Source: Paenibacillus sp. cl123
GTDB lineage: Bacteria; Bacillota; Bacilli; Paenibacillales; NBRC-103111
Length of the DNA: 64,000 nucleotides
Assembly: GCF_900101595.1 (NCBI RefSeq)
Contig: NZ_FMYY01000005.1
Span: 186,001 to 250,000, forward strand
Direction: 5' to 3'
A program made the translations under genes and the position numbers. This document shows positions 37,032 to 46,331 of this stretch, in pieces. Each line of letters starts with the position of its first letter. Position 1 is the stretch's first letter. The notes under the pieces are model-generated. The model was not told the origin of the DNA. It made no database searches and saw nothing but the letters and a program-made list of their open reading frames with translations.

Positions 37032-38577
37032 CGGCAACCCGCTTCCTGTATTCCGACGGCTGCAACCCGGTTATTTTTTTGAATATTTTGCTGAAATACT
37101 CCCCGTCCCCGTAGCCTACCTGCAAGGCGATGTCAAACAGCTTGAGGTCCTTGTTGGCCAAAAGCTCTTTCGCACGGTCAATTCGGTATTCCGAAAGATG
37201 ATGCTTGATCGTCATCCCCGTACCTTCCTTGAAGACAAAGCACATATGGGGGACGGTCACGCCAACAGACTCGCTGATTTCGGTCAGGGACAACTGGCGG
37301 TTCCCGTAATGACGCTCGATGTACTGCATGACATGCCGGATGATCGAATTGCCCTTGCGCGTCTCCAAGTAATCAAATAAAACGCCGAGCTCATCGCTCA
37401 ACAGCTTATGCAGGCCGTCTAATGTCTGGCAAGCATACAAACGCGCCGCAAATGCTCCTACCGCCGCCTCCTGCTTGAAAGCGGGATTGCCACTCTCTTT
37501 ACCGGCTTGTTGAATCGTCTGGTACAGCTGCAAATAAATGCCTTTGGTATAAGCAACCTGAGTGTCCGGATAGCGCCGAATGTCGCGCGTCAGCTCCGTC
37601 AGCCAAAGCTTAGCCTGCTGCGGGCCTTCTTGGTGAAGCGAGTGGGCAAACGCTGCCAGCCGCTCGTCAGGCAATAGAAAAGAATCGGTGCTCGAAGGAG
37701 CGGCTGACTCCCGGATAACCGTGTTCGGCGGCTCGTAGAAGCTTCGTTGGAGCTGGATTACAGCGGATAAATAGGAATCGTACATCCGATCCATGCCCTG
37801 GACCTGCCGGCCGACTGCCAGATGGAAGCCGGGGGCCTTGGGCAAGCTATGCCCTATATCATGGATCCACCGTTCAAGAATGTCCGGGAAAAGGGCGTCC
37901 TGCTCCGGGCCGGAGATCAGATGAATGACCGCGTGAAAGTCGTCTCTCACCATGCTGAAGCTATGTAAACCCGCCGTCTGCGCAGCCGCTTCAAGCTTCT
38001 GCAGCAGGTTTTCAGGCAGCTCGATGGGGTGATGCCATTTGAGCATGCAGGATGCACAGGAAGGGGAGTTCCCCGGCTGCGATCCGATCAAGGGGAGCAA
38101 CCGCGAGAGTCTTTCCGCATGATATTCGGGTGAACAAAGAAGCGCCGCTATCTCTCTCCTGATGAGAGGGAGGCTCTCTTCCTCGCCCATGTCGGTCTGC
38201 CTTTCTTTCGCGATCATGCTGGAAGCGCTGCGGATCGCTTCGTGCAGTTCATTCAGCTGGATCGGTTTTTCTACATAGTGAACCGCTTGCAAGGAAATAG
38301 CGGCTTTCAAATAGGCTTTGTCGGAAAAGCCGCTCATAAAGATGATGCGAACCTTCGGACAAAATGTTCGGATGTTGCGCGCCGCTTCAATTCCGTCCAT
38401 GCGAGGCATACGAATATCAGTAAGCAGGATGTCCGGGCGGAACTGCTCGGCGATCTGAACGGCATCGCTGCCGTCCTCCGCGTGCATGACTTCATCGATA
38501 CCGAATTGCTGCCAGCTGGTCTTCATCAGGATTCCTTGGCGAATCAATTGCTCGTCCTCTACAAGCAGCAGCTTCAT
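37024..38577 (-). CDS. AraC-type response regulator, YesN-like
   Basis: A 517-residue regulator. The receiver domain (about 1-120) has the acidic pair in LLVEDEQ, the phosphoacceptor Asp54 in LLTDIRMPRMDG and the conserved Lys in YVEKPIQL. A long middle region follows. The C-terminal AraC helix-turn-helix pair is at about 415-515 (LSLTEISESVGVTVPHMCFVF, FDIALQVGYGDGEYFSKIFK, ITGLQPSEYRKR). GGAAGGAGGAGC precedes the ATG. It is the best candidate for binding the repeated box found at 16778, 30960 and 38651; the last copy lies upstream of this gene, so autoregulation is possible. Phosphorylation by the adjacent YesM-like kinase is expected. Confidence 0.93.
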   Translation of the reverse strand: MKLLLVEDEQLIRQGILMKTSWQQFGIDEVMHAEDGSDAVQIAEQFRPDILLTDIRMPRMDGIEAARNIRTFCPKVRIIFMSGFSDKAYLKAAISLQAVHYVEKPIQLNELHEAIRSASSMIAKERQTDMGEEESLPLIRREIAALLCSPEYHAERLSRLLPLIGSQPGNSPSCASCMLKWHHPIELPENLLQKLEAAAQTAGLHSFSMVRDDFHAVIHLISGPEQDALFPDILERWIHDIGHSLPKAPGFHLAVGRQVQGMDRMYDSYLSAVIQLQRSFYEPPNTVIRESAAPSSTDSFLLPDERLAAFAHSLHQEGPQQAKLWLTELTRDIRRYPDTQVAYTKGIYLQLYQTIQQAGKESGNPAFKQEAAVGAFAARLYACQTLDGLHKLLSDELGVLFDYLETRKGNSIIRHVMQYIERHYGNRQLSLTEISESVGVTVPHMCFVFKEGTGMTIKHHLSEYRIDRAKELLANKDLKLFDIALQVGYGDGEYFSKIFKKITGLQPSEYRKRVADV

Positions 38578-38615
38578 GAAGCTCCTCCTTCCGGAACACC
38601 GTCATTTATACGTTT

Positions 38616-38694
38616 ATTATAATAGGTTTCGAAGGGATGCAGCACGAAATCTTAATTCTAGACAGGAAATCGAAGGAATGGGAGGGGAGCGGGC
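38616..38694 (-). promoter_or_regulatory. Regulatory box C and promoter of the response regulator gene
   Basis: On the + strand, CTTAATTC at 38651 is followed by GACA, GAAATCGAAGG and GGGG at the same spacing as in boxes A and B. Read toward the regulator gene, the box lies in reverse orientation about 30 bases upstream of a TATAAT-like -10 (TATTATAATAAA near 38616-38627). It has no promoter on the + strand. The arrangement suggests autoregulation. Confidence 0.45.
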
Positions 38695-38750
38695 TTGCCG
38701 AAGGCACAGCGGCAGCCCGTATCAGTCTTTCGTTGCGGGACAAGACATCT

Positions 38751-39776
38751 TTACGAAGGAGCCGTATACAAGGACGACTCCCGCAATACCAAGCGATGAG
38801 GAATAACGATTCGGTTGTGATGAATGGACTCGCCCTTGACAAAACGAATCAGCGTCTGGGACGCGGTATAGCCAAGCTGGTAAATTCCGATATCGACCGA
38901 GCTGATCGGCGGGGAGGAGAGCTCGGACATCGGAATATTGTTAAAGCCGATGACAGCAAGATCCCTCGGCACTTTATAGCCAAGCTCCGTTAGTCCGTGA
39001 AGCACGCCGAAAGCGACCAGATCGTCCATGACAACGAGAGCCGTAGGCCTGTCGGGCAGAGCCATGAAAAACGACATCGCCCGGTAGCCGCTTTCTTGCA
39101 GAAAGTCCCCTTCCACAATCCACTCGTTATGAAATTCAAGTCCGGCATCGTCAATGGCCTTCTTGTAGCCCGCGAGCCGGTCCCGCGATACGATCAGGTT
39201 AGGAGGACCGCTTACGAAGCCAATCCGCCTATGCCCTTGGGCGATCAGATGCTTGGCGACATCATAGGAAGCCTGCACATTATCATTATCGACCGACAGG
39301 ATATCGGGATGATCTTCGCTTCGTCCGATCAAGACGAAAGGAAAGTTCTGTTCTTTAAGAAAATCAATGACAGGATCGGAATTTCGCGAATAAAGCAGGA
39401 TGACGCCATCGACCCGCCGGCCCCTGACCAGCTTCGTAACGGCCTCGATCTCTTCGCGCTCGCTAATGCCGGTCGTCATCATCAGATCGTACCCGGAGCG
39501 AGTAGCCTGAGAGATGACCCCGCGGACGACCTCGGAAAAAAACTGGTTCAGAAACAGCTCCTCCGCCGAGCGGGGAAGCAGCAGACCGAGTGTTTGCGTC
39601 GTCTTGGACACCAGGCTTTTGGCCATAGCGTTCGGATGGTAGCCGAGCTCCTCCATGATTTCCTTCACCTTCTGAACGGTAGCCGGGCTGATGCGGGAAT
39701 GACCGGACAGCACGCGGGAGACAGTAGAAGGGGAAACGCCGGCCTTTTTGGCAACATCAATGATGGTTACGTTCAT
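38751..39776 (-). CDS. LacI-family repressor of the maltodextrin operon
   Basis: A 341-residue repressor. The N-terminal helix-turn-helix is MNVTIIDVAKKAGVSPSTVS with RVLSGHSRISPATVQKV following. The rest is a periplasmic-binding-like effector domain (GLLLPRSAEELF, RVDGVILLYSR, LAVIGFNNIPMSEL). The start at 39776 is preceded by GGAGGAATATCGC; an upstream methionine at 39794 would add residues encoded by that binding site. It is divergent from the MalE-like gene. LacI-type operators near its own start, over the malE promoter and in the malE leader make it the likely maltose/maltodextrin-responsive repressor of both units. Confidence 0.92.
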   Translation of the reverse strand: MNVTIIDVAKKAGVSPSTVSRVLSGHSRISPATVQKVKEIMEELGYHPNAMAKSLVSKTTQTLGLLLPRSAEELFLNQFFSEVVRGVISQATRSGYDLMMTTGISEREEIEAVTKLVRGRRVDGVILLYSRNSDPVIDFLKEQNFPFVLIGRSEDHPDILSVDNDNVQASYDVAKHLIAQGHRRIGFVSGPPNLIVSRDRLAGYKKAIDDAGLEFHNEWIVEGDFLQESGYRAMSFFMALPDRPTALVVMDDLVAFGVLHGLTELGYKVPRDLAVIGFNNIPMSELSSPPISSVDIGIYQLGYTASQTLIRFVKGESIHHNRIVIPHRLVLRESSLYTAPS

Positions 39777-39815
39777 GCGATATTCCTCCGGCATTTATAG
39801 TCAGGTAGCGATTTG

Positions 39816-39828
39816 TGCAAACGCTTTT
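39816..39828. promoter_or_regulatory. LacI-type operator upstream of the repressor gene
   Basis: TGCAAACGCTTTT matches the GCAAACG half of the perfect operator at 40168 and lies 40 bases upstream of the repressor ATG, suggesting autoregulation. CcpA binding is an alternative. Confidence 0.5.
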
Positions 39829-40030
39829 CTTAAATAGGAGAGCAATCCAGTAAAAGGTTTATCGTAATCTATATTAGCGTACCCTGCTCTCAAATGTAAA
39901 CAGTTGCAAGGGAAATAAGAATGGAACAGACTGGAAACCTGGTTTGTAAAAATAGCGAAATAATTAGAAATATGGAGATAAATAGAGATAATGGGCAGAA
40001 ATAATTGGAAATTATGCAAAAAAGATGTGC

Positions 40031-40068
40031 GCAAACGTTTTTACAAAATATAGGTCATCATGTATGAT
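40031..40068 (+). promoter_or_regulatory. malE promoter with overlapping LacI-type operator
   Basis: TTTACA (40040-40045), a 17-base spacer and TATGAT (40063-40068) form a sigma-A promoter. The operator GCAAACGTTTTT (40031-40042) overlaps the -35 element, so a bound repressor would block RNA polymerase. The leader to the ATG at 40245 is about 170 bases. Confidence 0.65.
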
Positions 40069-40167
40069 GATTTGGGAATGAAGCGTTTCCAGTGGGTGGA
40101 ATGTTAAATCTTATGCGATAAACGACGGATGAGATCAATGGGGCGGCCCTTTTTTTTCAGAAGTTGA

Positions 40168-40179
40168 GCAAACGTTTGC
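40168..40179 (+). promoter_or_regulatory. Perfect LacI-type operator in the malE leader
   Basis: GCAAACGTTTGC is a perfect 12-base palindrome with LacI-family CG centre, about 95 bases downstream of the predicted start of transcription. Together with the operators at 40031 and 39816 it could support DNA looping. The gene-free stretch 39777-40244 is accounted for by these sites and the promoter. Confidence 0.65.
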
Positions 40180-40244
40180 GCATTCTCCCGTTCCGAGCGC
40201 TGATAGCTGGATAAACCAAGCATTGAAAGGGGTATGGTTCAAAA

Positions 40245-41561
40245 ATGAAAAAAAACAAAGCATTATCGTTGGTTGCCGCTTTATCGATGGCATTCTCTAT
40301 CGCCGCTTGCTCGCAGGGAACCCAGACAGGAGGAGGCTCCGATCCGCAGCCGGTAGAGACGCCTTCCGCGACGAAGCCTGGGGAAACGCAGCCATCCGGA
40401 GCCGATGACAAGGGGATCAAGCCTGAGCCTGGCGCCAAGCTGATGATTTGGGAAGGAGCCAAGGAGCGTCCCTATACGGAGGAGATTGTGAAGCGCTTCA
40501 AGGAAGTCTATAACGTGGAAGTGACGATCGACGAGGTAGGGCCTCCTGATCAGGTCGGCAGACTGACCAATGACGGACCGGCCGGCATCGGGGCGGACGT
40601 TGTCGTCATGCCGCACAATCACTTGGGCAGAGCGGTGGCTGCCGGTCTGCTGCTCCCCAACGATATTTTCGGAGAGACGGTCAAGAAAGAAAACACGGAG
40701 AGCTCGATTATTGCCGCGACTAGCGGAGACAGGCTGTACGCCTATCCGAGGTCCTCGGAGACGATCGCGCTCTATTACAACAAAAGCCTGGTCAAGGAGG
40801 CCCCCAAAACATTCGAGGATGTTATCAAGGCCGGGAAGCCGCTAACGGACAAAAGTAAAAATAAATACGGGCTCATCTTTGAGAGCGGTAACTTCTATGT
40901 CGCCTATCCCTTCTTTGCAGGAGGTTATGTCTACGGCAAAAACGGCACCGACAAAAACGATGTCGGCTTGAACACCGATGACGCTGCTGCGGGCATGAAG
41001 GTTTTTGCCGAGCTGAAGAATGCGGTGCTGCCGATCAATACGGGCGACGTGAACGCGGATATTCAGCGCTCGCTCTTTACAAGCGGCGATGCGGCGATGA
41101 GCATCACCGGGCCTTGGGAGCTGGGCGTCTACAAGGAGGCGCTGGGCGACAAGCTGGGCATCGCGCCGATCCCGGCCATTAACGGCAAGCCGGCCGTTAC
41201 CTTCTCCGGAGTTCAGGAGCTGGCGGTCAACGCTTATACGAAGTACCCGAACGCGGCAAAGCTGTTCGCGCGCTTTGCCACCAGCAAGGAATCCCAGCTG
41301 CTCCTGCACAAAATGATCGGCTCCGTACCGACGAACAACGAAGCCCAGAAAGATCAGCAGATCAAAAACGACCCGCTCATCGCCGCTTTCGTAGAGCAAT
41401 CGGTACACTCGGTTCCGATGCCTTCGATTCCGGAGATGGAAAACGTGTGGAATCCGGTAGGCGCAGCGCTTAGCGACATCTGGAACTCGGGCAAGGATCC
41501 CAAAACTTCGCTCGACAATGCCGTGAAGCAGATCAAGGATGCGAATAACGGAAAGCAATAA
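40245..41561 (+). CDS. Maltose/maltodextrin-binding lipoprotein, MalE-like
   Basis: A 438-residue lipoprotein. The signal peptide has a lipobox FSIAAC with Cys near residue 22, then a Gly/Ser/Pro/Thr linker. The mature protein has MalE-type landmarks (LMIWEGAKERPYTEEIVKRF at the start, GIGADVVVMPHNHLGR, YAYPRSSETIALYYNK, AAMSITGPWELGVYK). AAAGGGG lies about 13 bases before the ATG. It leads the malE-malF-malG order typical of Bacillus-group mdx operons and is followed by a strong hairpin that may keep its mRNA abundant. It should deliver maltodextrins to the permeases downstream. Confidence 0.92.
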   Translation: MKKNKALSLVAALSMAFSIAACSQGTQTGGGSDPQPVETPSATKPGETQPSGADDKGIKPEPGAKLMIWEGAKERPYTEEIVKRFKEVYNVEVTIDEVGPPDQVGRLTNDGPAGIGADVVVMPHNHLGRAVAAGLLLPNDIFGETVKKENTESSIIAATSGDRLYAYPRSSETIALYYNKSLVKEAPKTFEDVIKAGKPLTDKSKNKYGLIFESGNFYVAYPFFAGGYVYGKNGTDKNDVGLNTDDAAAGMKVFAELKNAVLPINTGDVNADIQRSLFTSGDAAMSITGPWELGVYKEALGDKLGIAPIPAINGKPAVTFSGVQELAVNAYTKYPNAAKLFARFATSKESQLLLHKMIGSVPTNNEAQKDQQIKNDPLIAAFVEQSVHSVPMPSIPEMENVWNPVGAALSDIWNSGKDPKTSLDNAVKQIKDANNGKQ

Positions 41562-41576
41562 CGAAAAAAGCGAATG

Positions 41577-41610
41577 CGTCTCACCCTCCGCATAGCCGGA
41601 GGGTGAGACG
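41577..41610 (+). other. Perfect 14-base-pair hairpin between malE and malF
   Basis: CGTCTCACCCTCCG, the loop CATAGC and CGGAGGGTGAGACG form a perfect stem with no T tract after it. It is best read as an mRNA-stabilising or partial-termination element that raises binding protein output over permeases. Confidence 0.7.
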
Positions 41611-41642
41611 ATCATTGGCAGGAGAGGGGGAGAGGACGGGAA

Positions 41643-43001
41643 ATGGGGCAGCTTCGCACAACCGTTGACATTGCAGGCGGCAAACAACCGCCCAAGCATG
41701 GGCTCATCGCAGCAGTCCTTTCAGCTATGGCCTGCGGCCTTGGGCAATTGTACAATCGCCAATACATAAAGGGAGTGCTCCTGCTCGCGCTGGAGGCTGC
41801 CGGTCTGATCTACTTGATCGACAACCTGGGCAGAGCTGTCTGGGGGCTGATTACCCTGGGAGAAACGCCGACCAAGCAGATCAAGGTGGGGGAGGTTTTC
41901 CAGAACGTACCGGGGGACCATTCGATTTTTCTGATGATTAACGGTCTGATAACCGTGTTTGCTTTCCTGCTCTTTATAGCAGCCTATATCGTGAACGTCA
42001 AGGATGCTTATCTGATCGGCAAACAGCGTGAGGAAGGGATTGTGCCCAACAGATTCGTCTTGACGTTAAAATATTTATCGGACAAAAAATTCGCACAATT
42101 GTTTCTGCTGCTTCCGGCTATAGGCATCTTGTTCTTCACGGTGCTGCCGATTGTGTTCATGGTGCTGCTGGCGTTCACGAATTTTTCGTCTCCCGACCAT
42201 GTGCCCCCGGCCAAGCTGGTCAACTGGGTCGGATTCCAGACCTTCAAGGATCTGCTGCTGCTTAAGACATGGAGCGGGACCTTCTTCGGCGTTCTGAAAT
42301 GGACGATTATCTGGGCAGTATCGGCAACGGTTACGACGTATTTCGGAGGCTTCCTGGTGGCGCTGCTCGTTCAGCAGAAGGACATCCGCTTCAAAGGGTT
42401 CTGGAGGACGATACTGATTATTCCTTACGCGATCCCCGCATTGATTTCCCTGCTTATGATGAGGAATATGTTCAATGCGCAGTTCGGACCGATCAATCAG
42501 TATCTGGGCAGCCTGGGAATCTACCAGCCCCAATGGCTGACAGATCCGACGTGGGCGAAAATTACGGTAGTTCTCGTCAACATGTGGATCGGCATCCCGG
42601 TGTCGATGATCCTCATCATGGGCGTACTCACGACCATATCGAAGGATTTGTACGAAGCTGCGGAGGTGGACGGCGCATCGGCCTTCCAAAAATTCCGGAT
42701 CGTGACGCTGCCGCTTGTCCTGTTTACTACCGCTCCGGTGCTGATCGGCCAGTTTGCGGGCAACTTTAATAACTTTAACGCGATCTTCCTCCTTACGGGA
42801 GGCGGGCCGACAGTCGGCGGCTATCAATTTGCGGGTGCGACGGATCTGCTGGTAACCTGGCTGTTCAATCTTACGCTTAGCCAATTGAAATATAATATCG
42901 CTTCCGCCATCGGCATTATCGTATTTTTTATCGTCGCATCGTTCTCGATCTGGAATTTCAGCCGTTCCCGTTCGTTCCGAGAGGAGGACATGATCCAATG
43001 A
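41643..43001 (+). CDS. Maltodextrin ABC transporter permease, MalF-like
   Basis: A 452-residue inner-membrane permease, longer than sugar permeases of the LplB type because of an N-terminal extension with two extra hydrophobic segments (YIKGVLLLALEAAGLIYLI; IFLMINGLITVFAFLLFIAAYI), a feature of MalF/MdxF proteins. The EAA loop is YEAAEVDGASAFQKFRIVTL near residue 340, and the GGGP motif (LLTGGGPTVGG) is present. The ATG at 41643 follows GGGAGAGGACGGGA. The stop overlaps the malG start by four bases. Confidence 0.92.
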   Translation: MGQLRTTVDIAGGKQPPKHGLIAAVLSAMACGLGQLYNRQYIKGVLLLALEAAGLIYLIDNLGRAVWGLITLGETPTKQIKVGEVFQNVPGDHSIFLMINGLITVFAFLLFIAAYIVNVKDAYLIGKQREEGIVPNRFVLTLKYLSDKKFAQLFLLLPAIGILFFTVLPIVFMVLLAFTNFSSPDHVPPAKLVNWVGFQTFKDLLLLKTWSGTFFGVLKWTIIWAVSATVTTYFGGFLVALLVQQKDIRFKGFWRTILIIPYAIPALISLLMMRNMFNAQFGPINQYLGSLGIYQPQWLTDPTWAKITVVLVNMWIGIPVSMILIMGVLTTISKDLYEAAEVDGASAFQKFRIVTLPLVLFTTAPVLIGQFAGNFNNFNAIFLLTGGGPTVGGYQFAGATDLLVTWLFNLTLSQLKYNIASAIGIIVFFIVASFSIWNFSRSRSFREEDMIQ

Positions 43002-43846
43002 TAGGCCGAAGCTTGCGCAATAGAATACGACTAACCTTGAGCTACGTCACGCTGATCCTGTTATCCGTATGCAGCCTGTACCCGGCGCTGTGGATTATTC
43101 TGGGCTCCTTCCGTCCCGGGAAATCCCTTTACAGCAAAACGCTGTTCCCGGAGAGCTATACGCTCGACAACTACAAAGCATTGTTCACCTCCAAAAGCTT
43201 TCTGTTCGGGCCATGGTACATGAACACGCTGAAAATTGCGGTGATCTCGATGATCCTGGGTACGCTGCTGGCGCTGCTGTGCGGATATGCGGTGTCCCGG
43301 TACCGCTTCAAGATGCGCAAAACCGCCTTGTCAACCATTCTCGTGCTCAATATGTTTCCCGGCTTCCTGAGCCTGATCGCGATCTTCATTCTCCTGAAGG
43401 AAATGAACCTGCTGAATACGCATATGGCCGTTATTCTGGTCTATGCCGCCGGGGCCCCGCTGTTGTCGACCCTGCTGGTCAAGGGCTTCTTCGATGCCGT
43501 GCCGCGAAGCCTGGATGAGGCCGCCCGGATCGACGGGGCAAGCAATCTGACGATATTCGCTCGGATTATGCTGCCGCTGTCCAAGCCGCTGATCACTTAC
43601 GTGGCCCTCACGACGTTCGTCGGTCCCTGGGTTGACTACATTTTTGCCGCGCTCGTGCTTCGCTCCCGGGATAAATGGACGCTCGCAGTCGGGCTCTTCG
43701 ATCAGGTTGCCCGCTCCAACCAGTCGACGAATTTCACCTTATTCGCCGCAGCCTCCGTGCTGATCGCCCTGCCGATCACGATTTTGTTTATTTTCCTGCA
43801 GCGCTTCCTCGTTGAGGGTCTGACAGCGGGAGCCAGCAAGGGATGA
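42998..43846 (+). CDS. Maltodextrin ABC transporter permease, MalG-like
   Basis: A 282-residue inner-membrane permease, second subunit of the maltodextrin importer. The EAA loop is LDEAARIDGASNLTIFARIM, and the C-terminus is RFLVEGLTAGASKG. It overlaps malF by ATGA, so translation is coupled. No amylase or malK follows intact; 43971-44105 instead shows a possible amylase tail. The ATPase is presumably a shared MsmX-type protein encoded elsewhere. Confidence 0.93.
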   Translation: MIGRSLRNRIRLTLSYVTLILLSVCSLYPALWIILGSFRPGKSLYSKTLFPESYTLDNYKALFTSKSFLFGPWYMNTLKIAVISMILGTLLALLCGYAVSRYRFKMRKTALSTILVLNMFPGFLSLIAIFILLKEMNLLNTHMAVILVYAAGAPLLSTLLVKGFFDAVPRSLDEAARIDGASNLTIFARIMLPLSKPLITYVALTTFVGPWVDYIFAALVLRSRDKWTLAVGLFDQVARSNQSTNFTLFAAASVLIALPITILFIFLQRFLVEGLTAGASKG

Positions 43847-43970
43847 GTGCATCCCGCCGCAGCGCTTGTTTTCTTCTCATTCTCGGGGGCGGCGATTCTC
43901 CGCCCTCTGGGGCAGGGGCACGTCCTCGGCTGCCGCAGAAACCTACCCGCCCTCCGCATCTCTGCTTGAG

Positions 43971-44105
43971 ATGAAAGAAAAGCTCCCGGTTTATGCACAG
44001 CGGCCCGAACGGAACGGGCGGATTTTACTGTCTACGGAGGATTCCGCCCGGATCGAAGCGGGAATACTGTCGTTTCCGGCCTGCAGCTCGGCCGTTCTGC
44101 AATAA
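43971..44105 (+). pseudogene. Possible C-terminal remnant of a GH13 amylase
   Basis: The frame ending at 44105 reads [20 protein letters not shown] and then PACSSAVLQ. This resembles the final beta domain of GH13 enzymes; the intact GH13 in this window ends DGHLRVELPAHGFAILQ. It lies directly after malG, where maltogenic amylase genes often sit. No catalytic part is found in the 120 bases upstream, and no ribosome binding site is evident. The rest of the gap 43847-44235 shows no other gene. Confidence 0.35.
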
Positions 44106-44235
44106 GCGTACCGCCTCCGGTCGGAGTGCGAATCACGCTCTCATAACATGGAACCGCCTAGGTGCAATCTCACGTCATCGGCCGAGATTGTGCTTTTTGT
44201 TCAACACAGAAACTACCAATCAGGAGGCCATCCCG

Positions 44236-46296
44236 TTGAACGCAAACTTCAAAGCCCGGCTTCAAAGCCCGCTTCAATCCGTAGGAGGAAAGCTGTTTCT
44301 TCTGCTGTTCGTCACAACGGCCGGCCTCACGGCCGCGCTTGGCTGGGTCTCCTATACCGTGGCCAAAGGACTGATCATCGACCAGGTGGCCGGTGCTTCC
44401 TCGCAAACGATTGTGCAGGCGGCAGACAAGCTCGATTTTTTATTTGCCCAATATGAATCCTTGTCCAGACAGCTGCTTGTCGATCAGGAGCTGAAGGAGG
44501 ACCTGCAACTGGTGAGCAGGCCGGATGCGGATTATGGTCTAAAGAGCCAAGCGGAGAATCGGATCCGCCGGAAGTTGGATGCGATCGTCAGCTCGGACAG
44601 GAGGCTGCTGCGCGTCATGCTCATTCCAAGGACGCTGGACATCGCGCAGACGTACCGGACGTCCGGAAGCAGCTCGATTCTGATCAACGAAGCCAATGCG
44701 GGAACGCTGAAAGCCATCATCGAGGCCGATGGGGATATTCGCTGGCTGCCTGTTCAGAAGAAGGGGTTGTACACGCTGAATGCCGAGCCTACTTTGACGA
44801 TGGGGAGGCTGCTCAAAAATGCTCAACGTCCGGAGGCCGAATACATCCTCACTCTGGAGATCAAGAGCCAGGCGCTTACCGACATTTTATCGAATGTCAG
44901 ACTGGGGCAAACGGGGGAAATATCGCTGGTGACTGGCGATGGAAAAGTAGTCTACGCGGCGGAGACGGCGGCGCTGGAGCAGGTATCCGACATTTTGGGC
45001 CGGCGAGGCGACCAGGAGGAGGGGGCTTTCAATTCCCGGGAGGAGGACGGCGTGGAGCGCCTTGTTGTCCACAAGCGGCTGCAGACGGCCAAGTGGCAGC
45101 TGGCCGGCCGTACCCCCGTAAGCGATTTCGTTCAGGATACGGACAAGCTGCTGACGATTACGGTGGCCATGACGCTGCTTGCGATCGTACTGGCCGCCGC
45201 TGTCGGCTATATCGTCGTAAGGCTTGTAGGCAAGCCGCTCACGCTGCTGTGCAGGCTGATGGAAGAGGGGGAGCGGGGCAATCTGACGGTACGCACCGAC
45301 TTTCGTTCGCAAGACGAGATCGGAAGGCTTGGCCAAAGCTTCAACCGCATGATGCAGCAGATCCGGACGCTTGTCGAGCAGACGAATCGTTCCGCTCAAG
45401 AGGTGCTGCGTACGGCAGCCGAGCTCTCGGAGGTTTCCCAGAACACGGCATTGTCTGCACGTGAGATCGCAGCGGCGACAGGAGAGATCGCCCATGGAGC
45501 CGGCAGCACGGCGGCCGCAGCTGAGAAGGGCAGCCTGCTGACCGAACGGATCGGCCTGACGACGGCTGAAGTAGCCCTCTCCAATGGCCGGATGGGAGAG
45601 GCTTCCGGCCGTGTGCAGCAGGTCAGCGTTCAGGGGACCGCCTGCATGAACGTATTGGTCGAGAAAACGGATGAGAACGCCAGGCTGACCCATACGATCG
45701 TCGACAAGGTCGACCGGCTTAAGGCGAGCGCATCCTCCATGCGGCAAATTCTCGACGTCTTGAATAACCTGACGAAGCAAACCAATATTTTATCGTTGAA
45801 CGCGGCCATCGAAGCTGCCCGCGCAGGGAGCGCCGGCAAGGGCTTCATGGTCGTCGCGGAAGAAATCCGCAAGCTGGCGGATCAGTCGAGGAACTCCATA
45901 CAGGTTGTGTCCGGCATCACGGAGACCATCCGGCAAGAGATGGAGGAAACCGTCCGGTTTCTGCTGACGGCCAATCCGATGTTCGAGGATCAGCGGAACG
46001 CGGTGAAGGAAGCGGCGGCCATCTTCGGTCAGGTAATGGAAGAAACGACCCGGTACATGGAGCAGCTCGGGGCCTCCTCCGCTTCCGTCGAGCAATTGGT
46101 AGAGTCCCAGCACGAGCTGTCCGCTGCGATGGGCTGCGTGAGCTCGGTCGTCGAGGAGACGACGGCTTCGACGGAGGAGGTGGCCTCCCTTTCGGCAAGT
46201 CAGCTGGCCATTAGTGAAAGAATTGTGGGGTTGTCAGCAAGATTGGAGGACTTATCCGGGCAATTAAAGCTTTCACTCGTTACATTTCGTACCTGA
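44236..46296 (+). CDS. Methyl-accepting chemotaxis protein
   Basis: A 686-residue membrane receptor. Transmembrane 1 is at about residues 18-40 ([18 protein letters not shown]). A Cache-like extracytoplasmic region of about 260 residues follows, then transmembrane 2 near 305-330 ([21 protein letters not shown]). A HAMP domain (about 330-385) and the coiled signalling domain complete it, with the CheA/CheW-contact hairpin [19 protein letters not shown] near 512-530. The start is the TTG at 44236, set by AGGAGG seven bases upstream. The frame is open back to 43993, but that part has no binding site and contains low-quality sequence. It may sense the sugars imported by the adjacent mal system; this is inference from position only. 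Confidence 0.88.
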   Translation: MNANFKARLQSPLQSVGGKLFLLLFVTTAGLTAALGWVSYTVAKGLIIDQVAGASSQTIVQAADKLDFLFAQYESLSRQLLVDQELKEDLQLVSRPDADYGLKSQAENRIRRKLDAIVSSDRRLLRVMLIPRTLDIAQTYRTSGSSSILINEANAGTLKAIIEADGDIRWLPVQKKGLYTLNAEPTLTMGRLLKNAQRPEAEYILTLEIKSQALTDILSNVRLGQTGEISLVTGDGKVVYAAETAALEQVSDILGRRGDQEEGAFNSREEDGVERLVVHKRLQTAKWQLAGRTPVSDFVQDTDKLLTITVAMTLLAIVLAAAVGYIVVRLVGKPLTLLCRLMEEGERGNLTVRTDFRSQDEIGRLGQSFNRMMQQIRTLVEQTNRSAQEVLRTAAELSEVSQNTALSAREIAAATGEIAHGAGSTAAAAEKGSLLTERIGLTTAEVALSNGRMGEASGRVQQVSVQGTACMNVLVEKTDENARLTHTIVDKVDRLKASASSMRQILDVLNNLTKQTNILSLNAAIEAARAGSAGKGFMVVAEEIRKLADQSRNSIQVVSGITETIRQEMEETVRFLLTANPMFEDQRNAVKEAAAIFGQVMEETTRYMEQLGASSASVEQLVESQHELSAAMGCVSSVVEETTASTEEVASLSASQLAISERIVGLSARLEDLSGQLKLSLVTFRT

Positions 46297-46331
46297 ATCG
46301 TATATACTCGGTTGCGAACAAAGGAGGAGCT

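Noticed and set aside
38690..38719. Hairpin-like CGGGCTTGCC / GGCAGCCCG after the LacI gene
   Set aside because: The stem is interrupted and no T tract follows in the direction of the LacI gene, so a terminator cannot be supported.
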